DNA of 64,000 nt from Ruminococcus sp. AM22-13. GTDB lineage: Bacteria; Bacillota; Clostridia; Lachnospirales; Lachnospiraceae. The notes beneath the pieces are model-generated. The model had not been told where the DNA came from, ran no database searches, and saw only the letters and a list, made by a program, of their open reading frames with translations. Position numbers and translations under genes: made by a program. The stretch lies in contig NZ_QRIL01000008.1 of the NCBI RefSeq assembly GCF_003471165.1, positions 2,556 through 66,555 on the forward strand. The letters are read 5' to 3'. Every line of letters begins with the position of its first letter. Positions within the stretch are counted from its first letter, which is position 1. Of the stretch, positions 1 through 9,347 are shown piece after piece.

Positions 1-35
1 CTGCTCTGCTCTGCTCTGCTCTGCTCTGCTCTGCT
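1..35. repeat. CTGCT pentanucleotide tandem repeat at window edge
   Basis: Seven uninterrupted copies of the 5-mer CTGCT (AGCAG on the minus strand) open the window, so the true length is unknown. A five-base unit changes reading frame when copies are gained or lost, which is typical of slipped-strand phase variation. Whether it lies in a gene cannot be decided because the sequence to the left is missing. Confidence 0.9.
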
Positions 36-388
36 CTCAAAATTATGTTCTCCCCTCTACTCGTCTGTCAAGCTTATAATTTAAAAACAAGCGCACGTAC
101 TTATATTAGATACTGCTTTAGTACCGTACACTGGCTCAATAAATTATAAAATACCGTGATCTGCAGTTTACGGAGTTCAGCGGTCACTATTCCGCTTTAG
201 AACGGCCGCTTTCCGAAATCAAACGGTCATCTTACCACAGTCTTCGATTCGAGTCAATGGCAAGGAGTAAAGCCGGCATAATGCCCCATTGACTTAATCT
301 CAAACTGTTGATTGAAGCAATCAAGCAGAACAAAAGATTGTTCTGCTTACGCCTTATTCAGTGATCGTTCAATTCTAGAATGAACTGT
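36..388. other. Intergenic region downstream of polysaccharide operon
   Basis: No supportable gene. It holds two adjacent hairpins. A 7-bp palindrome TTGATTG/CAATCAA lies at 308-324. A perfect 10-bp stem AAGCAGAACA/TGTTCTGCTT lies at 323-348, just after the stop of the last polysaccharide gene on the minus strand. Neither is followed by a clear U-tract, so they may be a weak terminator or 3' stabilising structure. Confidence 0.5.
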
Positions 389-2032
389 TTAGCTTCGCAA
401 TATGCAGTGATCTTCAATAACCTTTTCAAATTTACTTGGTGTGATCATGCTAAAGCTACATCCCGGAGTCATTGTCTCAACAATTTCTTCAAACATCTTT
501 GTTAGTTCTTCGTTTAACTCCTTGAATTCTGCAATATGGCGTTCGTTTTGGAAAGAGGTATCGGAATAATTCATTTCAGAGCATTCATCAAAACCATCAA
601 AACCAGCCATTGTTATCCTTTTCGGATTTACTCTCTTTAAAAGACTCAATAACATAATTGTAGAATTTTCAAAATATTTATATCCACGATTAATAATACT
701 GTGATAGTTAACCACAATATCCTCTTTTGTATCAGACTTTATATTAGACGAAATGATAACCATTCGACCTTCTCTCTTTCCTTTTAAGCGAGAATATCGT
801 TTTGCATTTCCAAAAAACGACATTGCTTCTGAATAATCTGCAACGAAATTTACACTTATGACCACAGGTTTGTTTTCCGAAATGTAATTATCAATTTCTG
901 GTCTATATGTATTAAGCGAATTGCCAGGAACCATAATAAATACTTCTTTTCCTTCGATTTGTTTTTTTAACAAATCGATTTGATTACGGTCATCAACCTT
1001 GTCAGCTACATATTCCGTATACAATCTCTGAATATTATCATAGTCATACCGTTGTCTTGTTCCCGGATCAATCATAGATAAAATTTTTCCTATGTCTTTT
1101 GTATCCAGCCTAAATTTTTCTGTTAGATAAATGATATTATTCGGGTGTGATTTGTAAACACCTGCAAGCATAGCTGGCGTTGAATATCCCCACTTATGGT
1201 TTAAACTATATTTGTAAATATAATCGTCAATCATATCGAGAATATCTTCAAATTCATAATCATAATGCTTCTTACGAACAAGATAATCTACAATAAGCTC
1301 TGTATTCAAATTACCTGCAACTTTACCCATTCCCCCTAGTGTACCGTCAATAATGATCTGCCTATTGCCAGTACCACTAAGCTTTATAACTTCCTGTGCA
1401 AACGCAAAAGATAATTGATAATTATTATGGGAATGAAAGTTAATACAAATATCAGAATCCATATTATGATCAATCAATCCATAAAGTCGGTCAACATCGT
1501 CCATATACATCGCCCCGTATGTATCAACGATTCCAAAACTGTACGGATGAACGCTATTAACCATATCAACTATCTCAAGAAGCTCACGATCCGAATAATT
1601 TAAAGAATTCACTCCTTGAATAAAAAGTTTATAACCTCTCTCCTTAATAACCTCAATCCATCGAATTACTTCATCTTTTTGCTCTGCATAATTTTTTTTC
1701 GTAAATCCAAAACGAATTGCATCTATTGAAGTCCCATCATATGGTTTTAGTGAATCAATATCACACATGCCAAAATCAATAAAGGCTGTGTATAACGTAT
1801 TCTTTCTTGATTTGTTAACAAACGCTCTCATTTGATCCACATCTGTAAAAAACGTACTGTTACCCTTATAAGCGACTTTTCTCCAATCACGTAGGAAACC
1901 AATTTCAATAATATCAATCTTTGCATCAGCCAGTCTCTGACTAATTTCCTTTGCCTCTTGATCAGAAAAGGCGCAGTTAATGATTCGTCCACCATCGCGC
2001 AATGTACAATCGAGAACTCTAACATTTTTCAT
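389..2032 (-). CDS. Aldolase (HMG-CoA lyase/HOA-type TIM barrel) fused to a C-terminal Rossmann-like domain
   Basis: The first ~300 residues are a DRE-TIM metallolyase: the N-terminal LDCTLRDGG motif supplies the metal-binding Asp and catalytic Arg, and FHSHNN carries the metal-ligand histidines. Known relatives cleave or form 4-hydroxy-2-oxo acids from pyruvate and an aldehyde. Residues ~360-547 are a second domain with VPGNSL near its start and MAGFDGF later. These recall the GxGPSL and GADxx motifs of the DUF115/GT42-like protein at 8486-9325. It is the last gene of the polysaccharide operon, 2 bp after the CMP-sugar synthetase. I infer that it makes a 3-deoxy-2-keto sugar acid for that enzyme. 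The substrate is unknown. Confidence 0.75.
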   Translation of the reverse strand: MKNVRVLDCTLRDGGRIINCAFSDQEAKEISQRLADAKIDIIEIGFLRDWRKVAYKGNSTFFTDVDQMRAFVNKSRKNTLYTAFIDFGMCDIDSLKPYDGTSIDAIRFGFTKKNYAEQKDEVIRWIEVIKERGYKLFIQGVNSLNYSDRELLEIVDMVNSVHPYSFGIVDTYGAMYMDDVDRLYGLIDHNMDSDICINFHSHNNYQLSFAFAQEVIKLSGTGNRQIIIDGTLGGMGKVAGNLNTELIVDYLVRKKHYDYEFEDILDMIDDYIYKYSLNHKWGYSTPAMLAGVYKSHPNNIIYLTEKFRLDTKDIGKILSMIDPGTRQRYDYDNIQRLYTEYVADKVDDRNQIDLLKKQIEGKEVFIMVPGNSLNTYRPEIDNYISENKPVVISVNFVADYSEAMSFFGNAKRYSRLKGKREGRMVIISSNIKSDTKEDIVVNYHSIINRGYKYFENSTIMLLSLLKRVNPKRITMAGFDGFDECSEMNYSDTSFQNERHIAEFKELNEELTKMFEEIVETMTPGCSFSMITPSKFEKVIEDHCILRS

Positions 2033-2034
2033 TT

Positions 2035-2706
2035 TTATTTTTCTCCCTTATTAGCTAAATATGCGGCTACCGCTTTTGCGAATTCAAAATCTTCTGCAGT
2101 ATCAACATCAACCGCCTCAAACTGATCTATTTCATATATATACGGTTTATTTCCAATACGTTGTCCCAATTTAGTAAAGACCTCTTTACGAAAAATGAAA
2201 AAGGCACCTGTCTCCATATAAATTGGATCAAGATCCTGTGTCCTTACTATATTCTTCATATCATAGTTAAAGGGTTTTCCGTTCATCCACATGTAATCTT
2301 GGAGCATAACAGCGGAAAATGCAGAATCATATTCACCGGAAACTACTTTTTCCAACGCATTGGAAATAGAAGACCCTTTAGTAAATGGTTGTGTAACATG
2401 TGTAAGAACATAAATATCTGCATCAACATCCTTAACGAAACGATCAATAATCTCCAATCCCTTTACCTGAAAACCATCCAGATATGAATCTCTTTTCAAA
2501 AATCTGAGTCCCCTTGGCTCATACGGTGCAATGTATGGTTTTATTGCCTCGTCTGAACAATAAATGTACTTTTCATCTATGCTGTCCACATTACTAATAG
2601 TTTCAAATAAATAGTCGCACATTGGTCGACCATTAAGCATCATCGTATTTTTGCCTGGAAGACGCTGGTTATTAAGTTTAATTGGAATAAATGATACTAC
2701 CTTCAT
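2035..2706 (-). CDS. Acylneuraminate cytidylyltransferase-family protein (CMP-sugar synthetase)
   Basis: A 223-residue nucleotidyltransferase of the NeuA/KdsB family. The start PIKLNNQRLPGKN is a variant of the family's nucleotide-binding loop (xSxRLPGKN), and the DIYVLTHVTQPF stretch resembles the conserved central motif. Family members activate 2-keto-3-deoxy sugar acids (sialic acid, KDO, legionaminate) with CTP. No NeuB-type synthase lies nearby; the adjacent aldolase may replace it. It starts 14 bp after the flippase gene ends and stops just before the aldolase, so the genes are probably co-transcribed. The exact sugar cannot be told. Confidence 0.85.
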   Translation of the reverse strand: MKVVSFIPIKLNNQRLPGKNTMMLNGRPMCDYLFETISNVDSIDEKYIYCSDEAIKPYIAPYEPRGLRFLKRDSYLDGFQVKGLEIIDRFVKDVDADIYVLTHVTQPFTKGSSISNALEKVVSGEYDSAFSAVMLQDYMWMNGKPFNYDMKNIVRTQDLDPIYMETGAFFIFRKEVFTKLGQRIGNKPYIYEIDQFEAVDVDTAEDFEFAKAVAAYLANKGEK

Positions 2707-2720
2707 AATAATTACCTCTC

Positions 2721-4136
2721 TTATCTAAGCTTTTTTATAGAAGAAATACACTCCATAAGTGTATTTCTAGTAACCAAACAATAAATTACATATGCCGCCA
2801 AATAAACAAAAAATGCAATATACATCGGAAGGGTAAGATTAATCACAATAAAAATCAGGGAAAGAACGCACTCCCAAATAACATTTATCTCATTTGGCAC
2901 TTCCATAATCTTTGATAAATATATGTTTGTGATTAAACTACGAATGGCTATGGCTGCTACCATGCAAATCACAACAGCCATCATATTGTTAAGAACATAT
3001 GCGCCAATCGAACATAATCCAGCACTAATACCCAATGAAATAATGTTAATAAGAAGCAGCATCTTTTCTTTTCGCAACACTTTTAAGTATGTGTTATATA
3101 ACAATTGCATTTTTCCATCAAAAATACATAACGGCAGCAGAATAGCAAGATATTCAAGACTTAATTTGTACTGAGGAAGCCATATACTCAAAATGAACTT
3201 GACCGGGACATATAAAGCCAAAATTGCACATAGTAAATAACTAATACCACTTCGTACAAGTACAAAAACCTTTTTCATTTTCTCTTTGTCAAATTGTCTC
3301 AGCATCGGAAATAGTACCATACTAATCTGTGAAATAAATTGCAAGAAAAAATTTGTCAAAGAAATTGCAAGCGATACGATTCCAAAAGAACTAATTCCTT
3401 GCGTTGCATCAATCATTGCTCGGCCAACACCAAGGATAAAACTACTTGCCAAGTTCGAAAAAGTAAGGTTGATACCAATTTTAGCGTTGTAAAACATTTC
3501 AGATAAAGTTTTCTTCACCGAAATTTGCTTTGAAAAAACAAACGCCTTTCCCTTAACGATACAGTAGATTAGTGACAATCCCTGTGCCAAAACATATAGA
3601 AGAACATAAATTTGAAAATTTTCCGGTCGAAATATCATCAGTGCAACAACACAAATGGTAAAAGATATCTTGCTTATTATCGTTGCTATCGAATAATTTT
3701 TTGTCTGATTTGCAGCTTGGTAGATAAATCCAAGAAACCAAAATGCATTGGTCACCACCATATATACAGCCGTCATTATCCAGACAAACTTTCTGTCACC
3801 TTCTATTGGCAAGAACGACAATACAGTAATCCCAACAATGCTAAAAATAATGTGCATTGTTGTCATAACTCGCAGTTGTGAACCCAATAATGATTTATCC
3901 ATCTTATCAAGCTCTGTCCCACCGTATCTGAGATATATTCCATCTGGCAAACCCAAATGAAAAAAACCCACATATCCACTATAAAATATAAACAACTGCC
4001 AGTAAGCAAATTGCTCAACGCCCAATAATTTCGGCACAATCAATGACATCAAGACGCTAAGCATCAAACTGAGAAACTGTGCTAAAAAGGCATACGTTAA
4101 ATTAGAAGCGAACTTTTTTGTTAAATCATTTTTCAA
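2721..4136 (-). CDS. Polysaccharide flippase (Wzx-like, PST/MATE fold)
   Basis: A 471-residue, very hydrophobic protein with about 12-14 membrane segments. It begins with the amphipathic helix and LxxxxSLxVPKLLGVEQFAYWQL pattern typical of oligosaccharide flippases. These proteins move undecaprenyl-linked repeat units across the cytoplasmic membrane. It lies between the HAD-domain protein and the CMP-sugar synthetase, with short gaps. Together with the Wzy-like protein at 6053-7261 it indicates Wzx/Wzy-dependent assembly. Confidence 0.88.
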   Translation of the reverse strand: MKNDLTKKFASNLTYAFLAQFLSLMLSVLMSLIVPKLLGVEQFAYWQLFIFYSGYVGFFHLGLPDGIYLRYGGTELDKMDKSLLGSQLRVMTTMHIIFSIVGITVLSFLPIEGDRKFVWIMTAVYMVVTNAFWFLGFIYQAANQTKNYSIATIISKISFTICVVALMIFRPENFQIYVLLYVLAQGLSLIYCIVKGKAFVFSKQISVKKTLSEMFYNAKIGINLTFSNLASSFILGVGRAMIDATQGISSFGIVSLAISLTNFFLQFISQISMVLFPMLRQFDKEKMKKVFVLVRSGISYLLCAILALYVPVKFILSIWLPQYKLSLEYLAILLPLCIFDGKMQLLYNTYLKVLRKEKMLLLINIISLGISAGLCSIGAYVLNNMMAVVICMVAAIAIRSLITNIYLSKIMEVPNEINVIWECVLSLIFIVINLTLPMYIAFFVYLAAYVIYCLVTRNTLMECISSIKKLR

Positions 4137-4148
4137 AGTTTATTTACC

Positions 4149-6062
4149 TCACGATTTCACAAAGCTTTTAAGTATATAGTAAATTTTCTCATACGGAATT
4201 GGAAGTTTAAACAATCTATACAAGAACGCTATTTTCCAAGTTGATTCTGTAAAATCTCTTTTAAATTTTGATGGATTTCTCAAATAATGCATTAAAGTAT
4301 CTGGATGAGCAATATGGGAAATCCTTGTGTCAAACATTCTGAAATCAGAAAACAAATCCACACCACTTTTTTCTGGTTTTAGCCCCATATAGAGAAGATT
4401 GTTAATTGCAATACCATTATCGATTACCAGCAACTCGTTATTTAACATTGTTGCTACGAACTCAACGTAGGCCATTGCTCCTTGTTGGAAATCCTTAATT
4501 ATGCCAACTTCATCTATATATTTTGACTCTTGCGAATCATACTCATAGTCATAAAACTCAACAACCGATGCATTATTTTCTAAACAAAAGCGATATGTAG
4601 AACCATGCTGCGAAAGGAAAATGCTCTCGAACACAGATATAAACGCATTTATCTTATCCTGATAGTCATTTTTCAACTCCGGTCCGTACAAAAAGCTAAG
4701 CGTATCGATTTCACGACTCTCAATCAGCTTTGATTTTGGATTTAATCCCATATAAAAACCAACGACATCTGCGTTAATCTTTGCAGCTTCCAAAATTCGC
4801 TGTAACGCCTTCTGCATCGTTCCATTATATCCAATGTCAACAATGGCTATTTTTCCACATACGTTATTTTCTTGAAGATACTGAACAACAGCGTTATATT
4901 CTTTCCTTGAGTTTTCTATTACCCTTTCTCTTACCATAGAGTAAATCTGGCGAAATTTATCAGAATCCAATAAATCCTTTTTATTAATCGTCGTTTCTAG
5001 TGTTAAGCCACATTGTTTTACTTCTTTCCTATATTTATCCGCTTCAAGACCAATTCGAGTCAGAAAGCTTTTAACTGACGTTTTGGGTGACATCGAAATA
5101 TTTTTTAATATATCCTCATACTCTGGCTCCATCCATATTGCAGGAACCGTCCATGAACGTCTTGAAGCATAAATATACGCAGTTTCAAATCCGCTTGGAT
5201 TAATAAGATCAAATGCTTTTTTCATGGAATATCCATCACGAGAAAGAAAAAATACTTTGAAAATATCTCTTTGCTTTAGTTGAACAGAAAGCCATTTTGA
5301 AAAGCCAGCAAGTAACGGTCCAAGCACTTTTGCCCCCATTGCCTTGCTTGTATTTAGCGTATGAACGAGAATAGATACATTCCTATTCGCAATTTCAAAA
5401 TCCAATTTCTCACTGATTATAGCTTTTACAGGATAGACTTGCGGTTTTTCATAAGAAACCTGATATGTAGAAATACCTATTTTCTTCGGAGATCCTACAT
5501 CGCCTTTTGAGTTATCACCAATGTGAAGCCATCGTTCAGGCTCAAGTCCTTTCTCCTCTATAACCTTTTTGAACAACTCTCCTGTTGTTTTTGTCTCATG
5601 GTATTCACAGGATACAAATATTTTTTCGTATCCTTCAATTCCACAGTTGGACAATATCTTTTTCAAAAAAGCTGCATCCAAATACATATCTGAAATCACA
5701 TATATTTTTTTTCCTGCTTCAATACACTTATGATATAAATTTATAATTTCAGTATTTGGCTTGCAGACATTAAGCTCAACTAATTTTTCAGTCTCTTCTA
5801 GTTTTGCCGGATTACCACCATATTCCTGACAAAAAAAATCGTAAATTTCTCTTATTGTACTTGGTCTTTTATTTTTCTGATTGACCATTCGTTCTGCCGT
5901 GATTCTTTTATCTTTAAAATCATCCGGCACCGGAATTTCATTTTTTTTGCAGTATCTATCAACCAGATCAAAAACATCATGTGGATTTGTAACACAGCGT
6001 TTAACCAATGTATCAAAGATATCAAATGAAACATATTCAAATTTATCTATATTTAATCCCAT
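4149..6062 (-). CDS. HAD-superfamily protein with large C-terminal domain
   Basis: The N-terminal ~220 residues carry HAD phosphatase motifs: SFDIFDTLVKR (nucleophile Asp), VISDMYLD (motif II) and HIGDNSKGDV (acidic motif). The remaining ~400 residues include FFLSRDGYSM and IVDIGYNGTM and are shared with large proteins of polysaccharide clusters. No defined activity is known to me. Its start overlaps the 3' end of the wzy-like gene by 10 bp, suggesting translational coupling. It may dephosphorylate or transfer a modification on a sugar precursor, but that is a guess. Confidence 0.7.
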   Translation of the reverse strand: MGLNIDKFEYVSFDIFDTLVKRCVTNPHDVFDLVDRYCKKNEIPVPDDFKDKRITAERMVNQKNKRPSTIREIYDFFCQEYGGNPAKLEETEKLVELNVCKPNTEIINLYHKCIEAGKKIYVISDMYLDAAFLKKILSNCGIEGYEKIFVSCEYHETKTTGELFKKVIEEKGLEPERWLHIGDNSKGDVGSPKKIGISTYQVSYEKPQVYPVKAIISEKLDFEIANRNVSILVHTLNTSKAMGAKVLGPLLAGFSKWLSVQLKQRDIFKVFFLSRDGYSMKKAFDLINPSGFETAYIYASRRSWTVPAIWMEPEYEDILKNISMSPKTSVKSFLTRIGLEADKYRKEVKQCGLTLETTINKKDLLDSDKFRQIYSMVRERVIENSRKEYNAVVQYLQENNVCGKIAIVDIGYNGTMQKALQRILEAAKINADVVGFYMGLNPKSKLIESREIDTLSFLYGPELKNDYQDKINAFISVFESIFLSQHGSTYRFCLENNASVVEFYDYEYDSQESKYIDEVGIIKDFQQGAMAYVEFVATMLNNELLVIDNGIAINNLLYMGLKPEKSGVDLFSDFRMFDTRISHIAHPDTLMHYLRNPSKFKRDFTESTWKIAFLYRLFKLPIPYEKIYYILKSFVKS

Positions 6063-7261
6063 TTTCTACTCCTTGCTATGTCCGGCAGTACCCATAATAA
6101 CCCAATTAATATATACATCGTCGCACCAGACATTGCGCCTTCAGCTTGAGCAACAATAAAAAATGCCAAAAAGCCTATTCCACACACACTGTATAAATAC
6201 GGCTCACCATCACGAATCATAAGTAGCTTTCTATTAATCAAAAAAAGCACAAGACAAAATAAGCCAAAACACAAGAAACCACCTCTAAACCACATATCAA
6301 GAAATGTATTGTGCGTTGTAGTTGCTCCAGCTGCAATTGTTGACAACCACGATAACTGCTTTTCATTTAATATCCCATATCCCCATATTGGCGACGACAA
6401 AATTTTATCCCATGCAATACTCCAAATACGAAAACGAGCAGATACGGTATTCGTTCTTCCAACAATAAGCCCCAACGTATCACCTAATGCTGCAAAGGAA
6501 GATAGTTTACTCAAGCTAGTCATTAAAAAGAAGACTATAATATGCGCAGTTGCAACAACATGAAACTTGACTTGTACCTTGTTTTGTATAGCTGTAATAA
6601 TTAGAAGCAGTGTCATTAAAGTATATCCAACATAACCACTACCTATTTTTAATGTGTTTATAGTTATAAAAACAGTGAAATAAAGACAACAGCATCGGAT
6701 CGTATGACCTCGTTTTTTGGGAGTCAACTGCCAGTAAATCACATCAACGATACATGCTAAAATCAAATATGTGGTTTGCGCATTTCTCAGTCCAAAAATC
6801 CATGCTTGATCTGATATCCATCCAGTACTAGTTTCATACAAATACAGTCCATGAGGAAACATCAACATTGTCACTAAATTAGCATACACCAAAATTTCAA
6901 GTATACTATACAAAGCATCAATTAAAAAAAATCCATCCTTTTCATAACCTAGTTCCATAATCATAACAGAACCAAATGAAACAGCCGAAAATGTAAATGC
7001 ATTAAACACATTTCCTGAATTCAAAAAAGTAGAAAGCAACGGCACTATGCTAAACAAGAAAAAAACAAAAGAAAATTTAAGCATCTTTTTTTGAAGTACA
7101 ACATAGTAAAACGCCATAAATAAAACCACTAATATTCGAACAACATTAAATAGGTTATCCAATTCTGCAATTGTGCCAAAATAAGCCGGTTTCAAAAAGG
7201 CAAGCAACAATAGCATCCATAAAATTTTAGATTGTGAAGGCTTTTTTATTAAAATCTTCAA
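6053..7261 (-). CDS. O-antigen/polysaccharide polymerase-like membrane protein (Wzy-like)
   Basis: A 402-residue protein with about ten membrane helices. A large loop near residues 270-315 contains RFRIWSIAWDKI and WGYGILNE, followed by THNTFLDMWFRGG. This layout and the TH-N-x-x-LD motif are typical of O-antigen ligase/Wzy proteins. It would join repeat units on the outer face of the membrane. Sequence in this family is poorly conserved, so the call rests on topology, motif and operon position between a glycosyltransferase and the flippase region. Confidence 0.82.
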   Translation of the reverse strand: MKILIKKPSQSKILWMLLLLAFLKPAYFGTIAELDNLFNVVRILVVLFMAFYYVVLQKKMLKFSFVFFLFSIVPLLSTFLNSGNVFNAFTFSAVSFGSVMIMELGYEKDGFFLIDALYSILEILVYANLVTMLMFPHGLYLYETSTGWISDQAWIFGLRNAQTTYLILACIVDVIYWQLTPKKRGHTIRCCCLYFTVFITINTLKIGSGYVGYTLMTLLLIITAIQNKVQVKFHVVATAHIIVFFLMTSLSKLSSFAALGDTLGLIVGRTNTVSARFRIWSIAWDKILSSPIWGYGILNEKQLSWLSTIAAGATTTHNTFLDMWFRGGFLCFGLFCLVLFLINRKLLMIRDGEPYLYSVCGIGFLAFFIVAQAEGAMSGATMYILIGLLWVLPDIARSRKWD

Positions 7262-7305
7262 TGAATTTCCTCCATATAATCAATTTTAGATTTCTACAAG
7301 ATTGA

Positions 7306-8484
7306 CTATTTCATAAAATCCAACAGAAACTCCTGTCGTTTCTGATCAAGCGTTTCGCTGTAATAGTCATGAGCCTTTTCAAAGCTTATTTGAGCCTGCT
7401 TCTTCCTCTCATCGGGTGATATCAAAGATTCCAATGCCTTAGCAATGCCTTCTGAGTCTCCAGGCTTTACTAAATATTCATTCGAACATAGTTCGCTGTT
7501 TCCACCAACATTCGTACAAACAACTGGGCATGCACGGCTCATTGCCTCGACAACTGCTCTGCATAAACCTTCTGTAAAACTAGGCTGAATATATATATCG
7601 ATGCTATCTAGCCATCCATACACTTCATTATGTGGCTTTGATCCGTCTATGATAACTTGATTCTCTACCCCACATTGCCTAGCGTATGAAAGAAGCTCCT
7701 CGCCGCGTCCATTGCCAAGTAGATGATACTCAAACCGATGCCCTTTCAGCTTGAGCAAGGAGATTGCTTTTATTACAAACCGATGCCCTTTCAGCTTGTC
7801 ATCAATATTTGCTGCTGTACCCAATGAAAGGATGCCCTTTCCGCTTGTCATCTTTTTTAATCGTTCTTCAAGAAATGAAGGGCTCAAATCCATTATTTCG
7901 ACATCTGAGCAACCTATAGTTTTTCCAGTGCATGGATATCTCTCCTGCAAGCTCCTCTGTGTCACATACAAACCGTAAGGTGCATCGGCCATATTCTTCT
8001 TACATGTACGTTCATGTTTCCACGCAACTATTTTTCCGTCTATTCCATGATTCCAATCTGTTTCATATGCAAATCCACCAACCATCAACATATATTGTCT
8101 ATGATATTTTCTACAGTATTTAATTGCTATCTCAGAATAAACGCCTACAGCTGATGCTAGAATCACGCGATCTGCCCATAAGATATCGTTTTCAATTAAA
8201 TGCTCCAACTCTTTGTATTTTTTTACCTTAATCAAATTAGTTTTAGGATTGTACGGATTAAATCCAATGTCTAACTGTGCAAGATCATATGGAAACAAAT
8301 CATATTTATGTTTCGCTTCTTCCTCATCGCATCGAATACCGCTATCTCTTAAAATCATGCGAAACTCGTCACAGATATCTGCATAACGTTTTATGGTTTT
8401 TCGATTCATATGAGAGTTAAGATATATGTTTCCTGATGAATCCTCTATTGTCCTAGCACTCATACTCACAAATAATAGTTTCAT
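7306..8484 (-). CDS. Glycosyltransferase, GT4 (GT-B) family
   Basis: The C-terminal half has the GT4 signature: ILSLGTAANIDDKLKGH, a nucleotide-binding region, and IYIQPSFTEGLCRAVVEAMSRACPV, where the EGxxxxxxEAM acidic motif contacts the sugar nucleotide. It probably adds one sugar to the lipid-linked repeat unit on the cytoplasmic face. Residues KLKGHRF occur twice, 15 codons apart. They reflect an exact 23-bp DNA repeat (7731-7753 and 7776-7798), a likely small in-frame duplication. It stops just before the region leading to the wzy-like gene. Confidence 0.88.
   Translation of the reverse strand: MKLLFVSMSARTIEDSSGNIYLNSHMNRKTIKRYADICDEFRMILRDSGIRCDEEEAKHKYDLFPYDLAQLDIGFNPYNPKTNLIKVKKYKELEHLIENDILWADRVILASAVGVYSEIAIKYCRKYHRQYMLMVGGFAYETDWNHGIDGKIVAWKHERTCKKNMADAPYGLYVTQRSLQERYPCTGKTIGCSDVEIMDLSPSFLEERLKKMTSGKGILSLGTAANIDDKLKGHRFVIKAISLLKLKGHRFEYHLLGNGRGEELLSYARQCGVENQVIIDGSKPHNEVYGWLDSIDIYIQPSFTEGLCRAVVEAMSRACPVVCTNVGGNSELCSNEYLVKPGDSEGIAKALESLISPDERKKQAQISFEKAHDYYSETLDQKRQEFLLDFMK
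7731..7798. repeat. Two 23-bp direct repeats, 45-bp period, inside the GT4 gene
   Basis: An identical 23-base stretch occurs at 7731-7753 and again at 7776-7798. The offset of 45 bp equals 15 codons, so the reading frame is kept and the protein gains a repeated KLKGHRF. It can be read as a recent short duplication or gene-conversion scar. Confidence 0.9.
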
Positions 8485-8485
8485 T

Positions 8486-9325
8486 CTATTTATCCTCTTT
8501 TAGCAAATCATCTAAATTTACTCTTTCAAATACTTCCAGCGCACCGCCTCGGGTTGCATTAAATACTGTAAATCCGTATTGATTCATCTGTTTTTTTACT
8601 TCTTTATAACCAGCAATATTACGTTCTCTTGCTGTGTCTATTGTTGTGTCAGGAACACCATAATCTTGAAAATGAATTTGCTTTCCCTTCGGAAAGTTGC
8701 AATCAGCACCTAATAAATATATTTCTTTAAACCCCATATACACAGCAAGTTGAATAAGGGAGTGTGTAATACTATGCATGCCGTAAACAGTTCTATAACA
8801 ATCGCCGCTAAACTTACACCAAAAGCTTTGTTTAAACCACCGATCATAAGTATGGTATGCTACATTTTCTGGAAACACATACCATCCTTTTTTTATATCA
8901 CCGTGACGCTTGATTCTATCCGACACAAATACTTTAATTTGATTACCGCAATATTGTTCTATGTTAGATTTTAATTTCTTGTAAACTCCTAAATCATTAC
9001 ATCCATAAAATGTCGGTCTAAAGCTAGTCTTATCAGCAAGCAGGCAAATAGAATTCATTCCAAAAGTATATTCATCTCGAATTTTTTCTAAATCTTCTGT
9101 AGTCAAACTAGGACCCGTACAGATAATAAAACAACGCTTTCCATCGTATTTTCCTTTTAATGCTTTTATATCACTATACTGATTTCCAAGTACCCCATGA
9201 CATCTTAAAAATCCTGTAAATTCATACCAAGCATTAATAATAGCCATCATGATCCAGACAAATGCCTTAATCACAATCTCAAATAATTTATTCTTTCGCG
9301 CCAGATCAACAAGCTTTGTCATCAT
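8486..9325 (-). CDS. DUF115/MptE-like protein (possible glycosyl- or pyrophosphotransferase)
   Basis: 279 residues. After a short hydrophobic helix (~residues 18-40) comes GKRCFIICTGPSL, then FGMNSI, and later IYLLGADCNFP. These motifs belong to the 6-hydroxymethylpterin pyrophosphokinase MptE-like/DUF115 group, whose fold is related to GT42 sialyltransferases. In polysaccharide loci such proteins are thought to act as transferases. With a CMP-sugar synthetase in the same operon, a transferase using a CMP-activated sugar is plausible but unproven. It stops 1 bp before the GT4 gene start. Confidence 0.65.
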   Translation of the reverse strand: MMTKLVDLARKNKLFEIVIKAFVWIMMAIINAWYEFTGFLRCHGVLGNQYSDIKALKGKYDGKRCFIICTGPSLTTEDLEKIRDEYTFGMNSICLLADKTSFRPTFYGCNDLGVYKKLKSNIEQYCGNQIKVFVSDRIKRHGDIKKGWYVFPENVAYHTYDRWFKQSFWCKFSGDCYRTVYGMHSITHSLIQLAVYMGFKEIYLLGADCNFPKGKQIHFQDYGVPDTTIDTARERNIAGYKEVKKQMNQYGFTVFNATRGGALEVFERVNLDDLLKEDK

Positions 9326-9347
9326 AATGTTCTATTTTCCTCTCTTC

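Noticed and set aside
36..260. A transposase remnant left of the polysaccharide locus
   Set aside because: Some repeated words (GACCGCT, CGGCCG) looked IS-like, but no coding similarity or terminal repeats could be supported.
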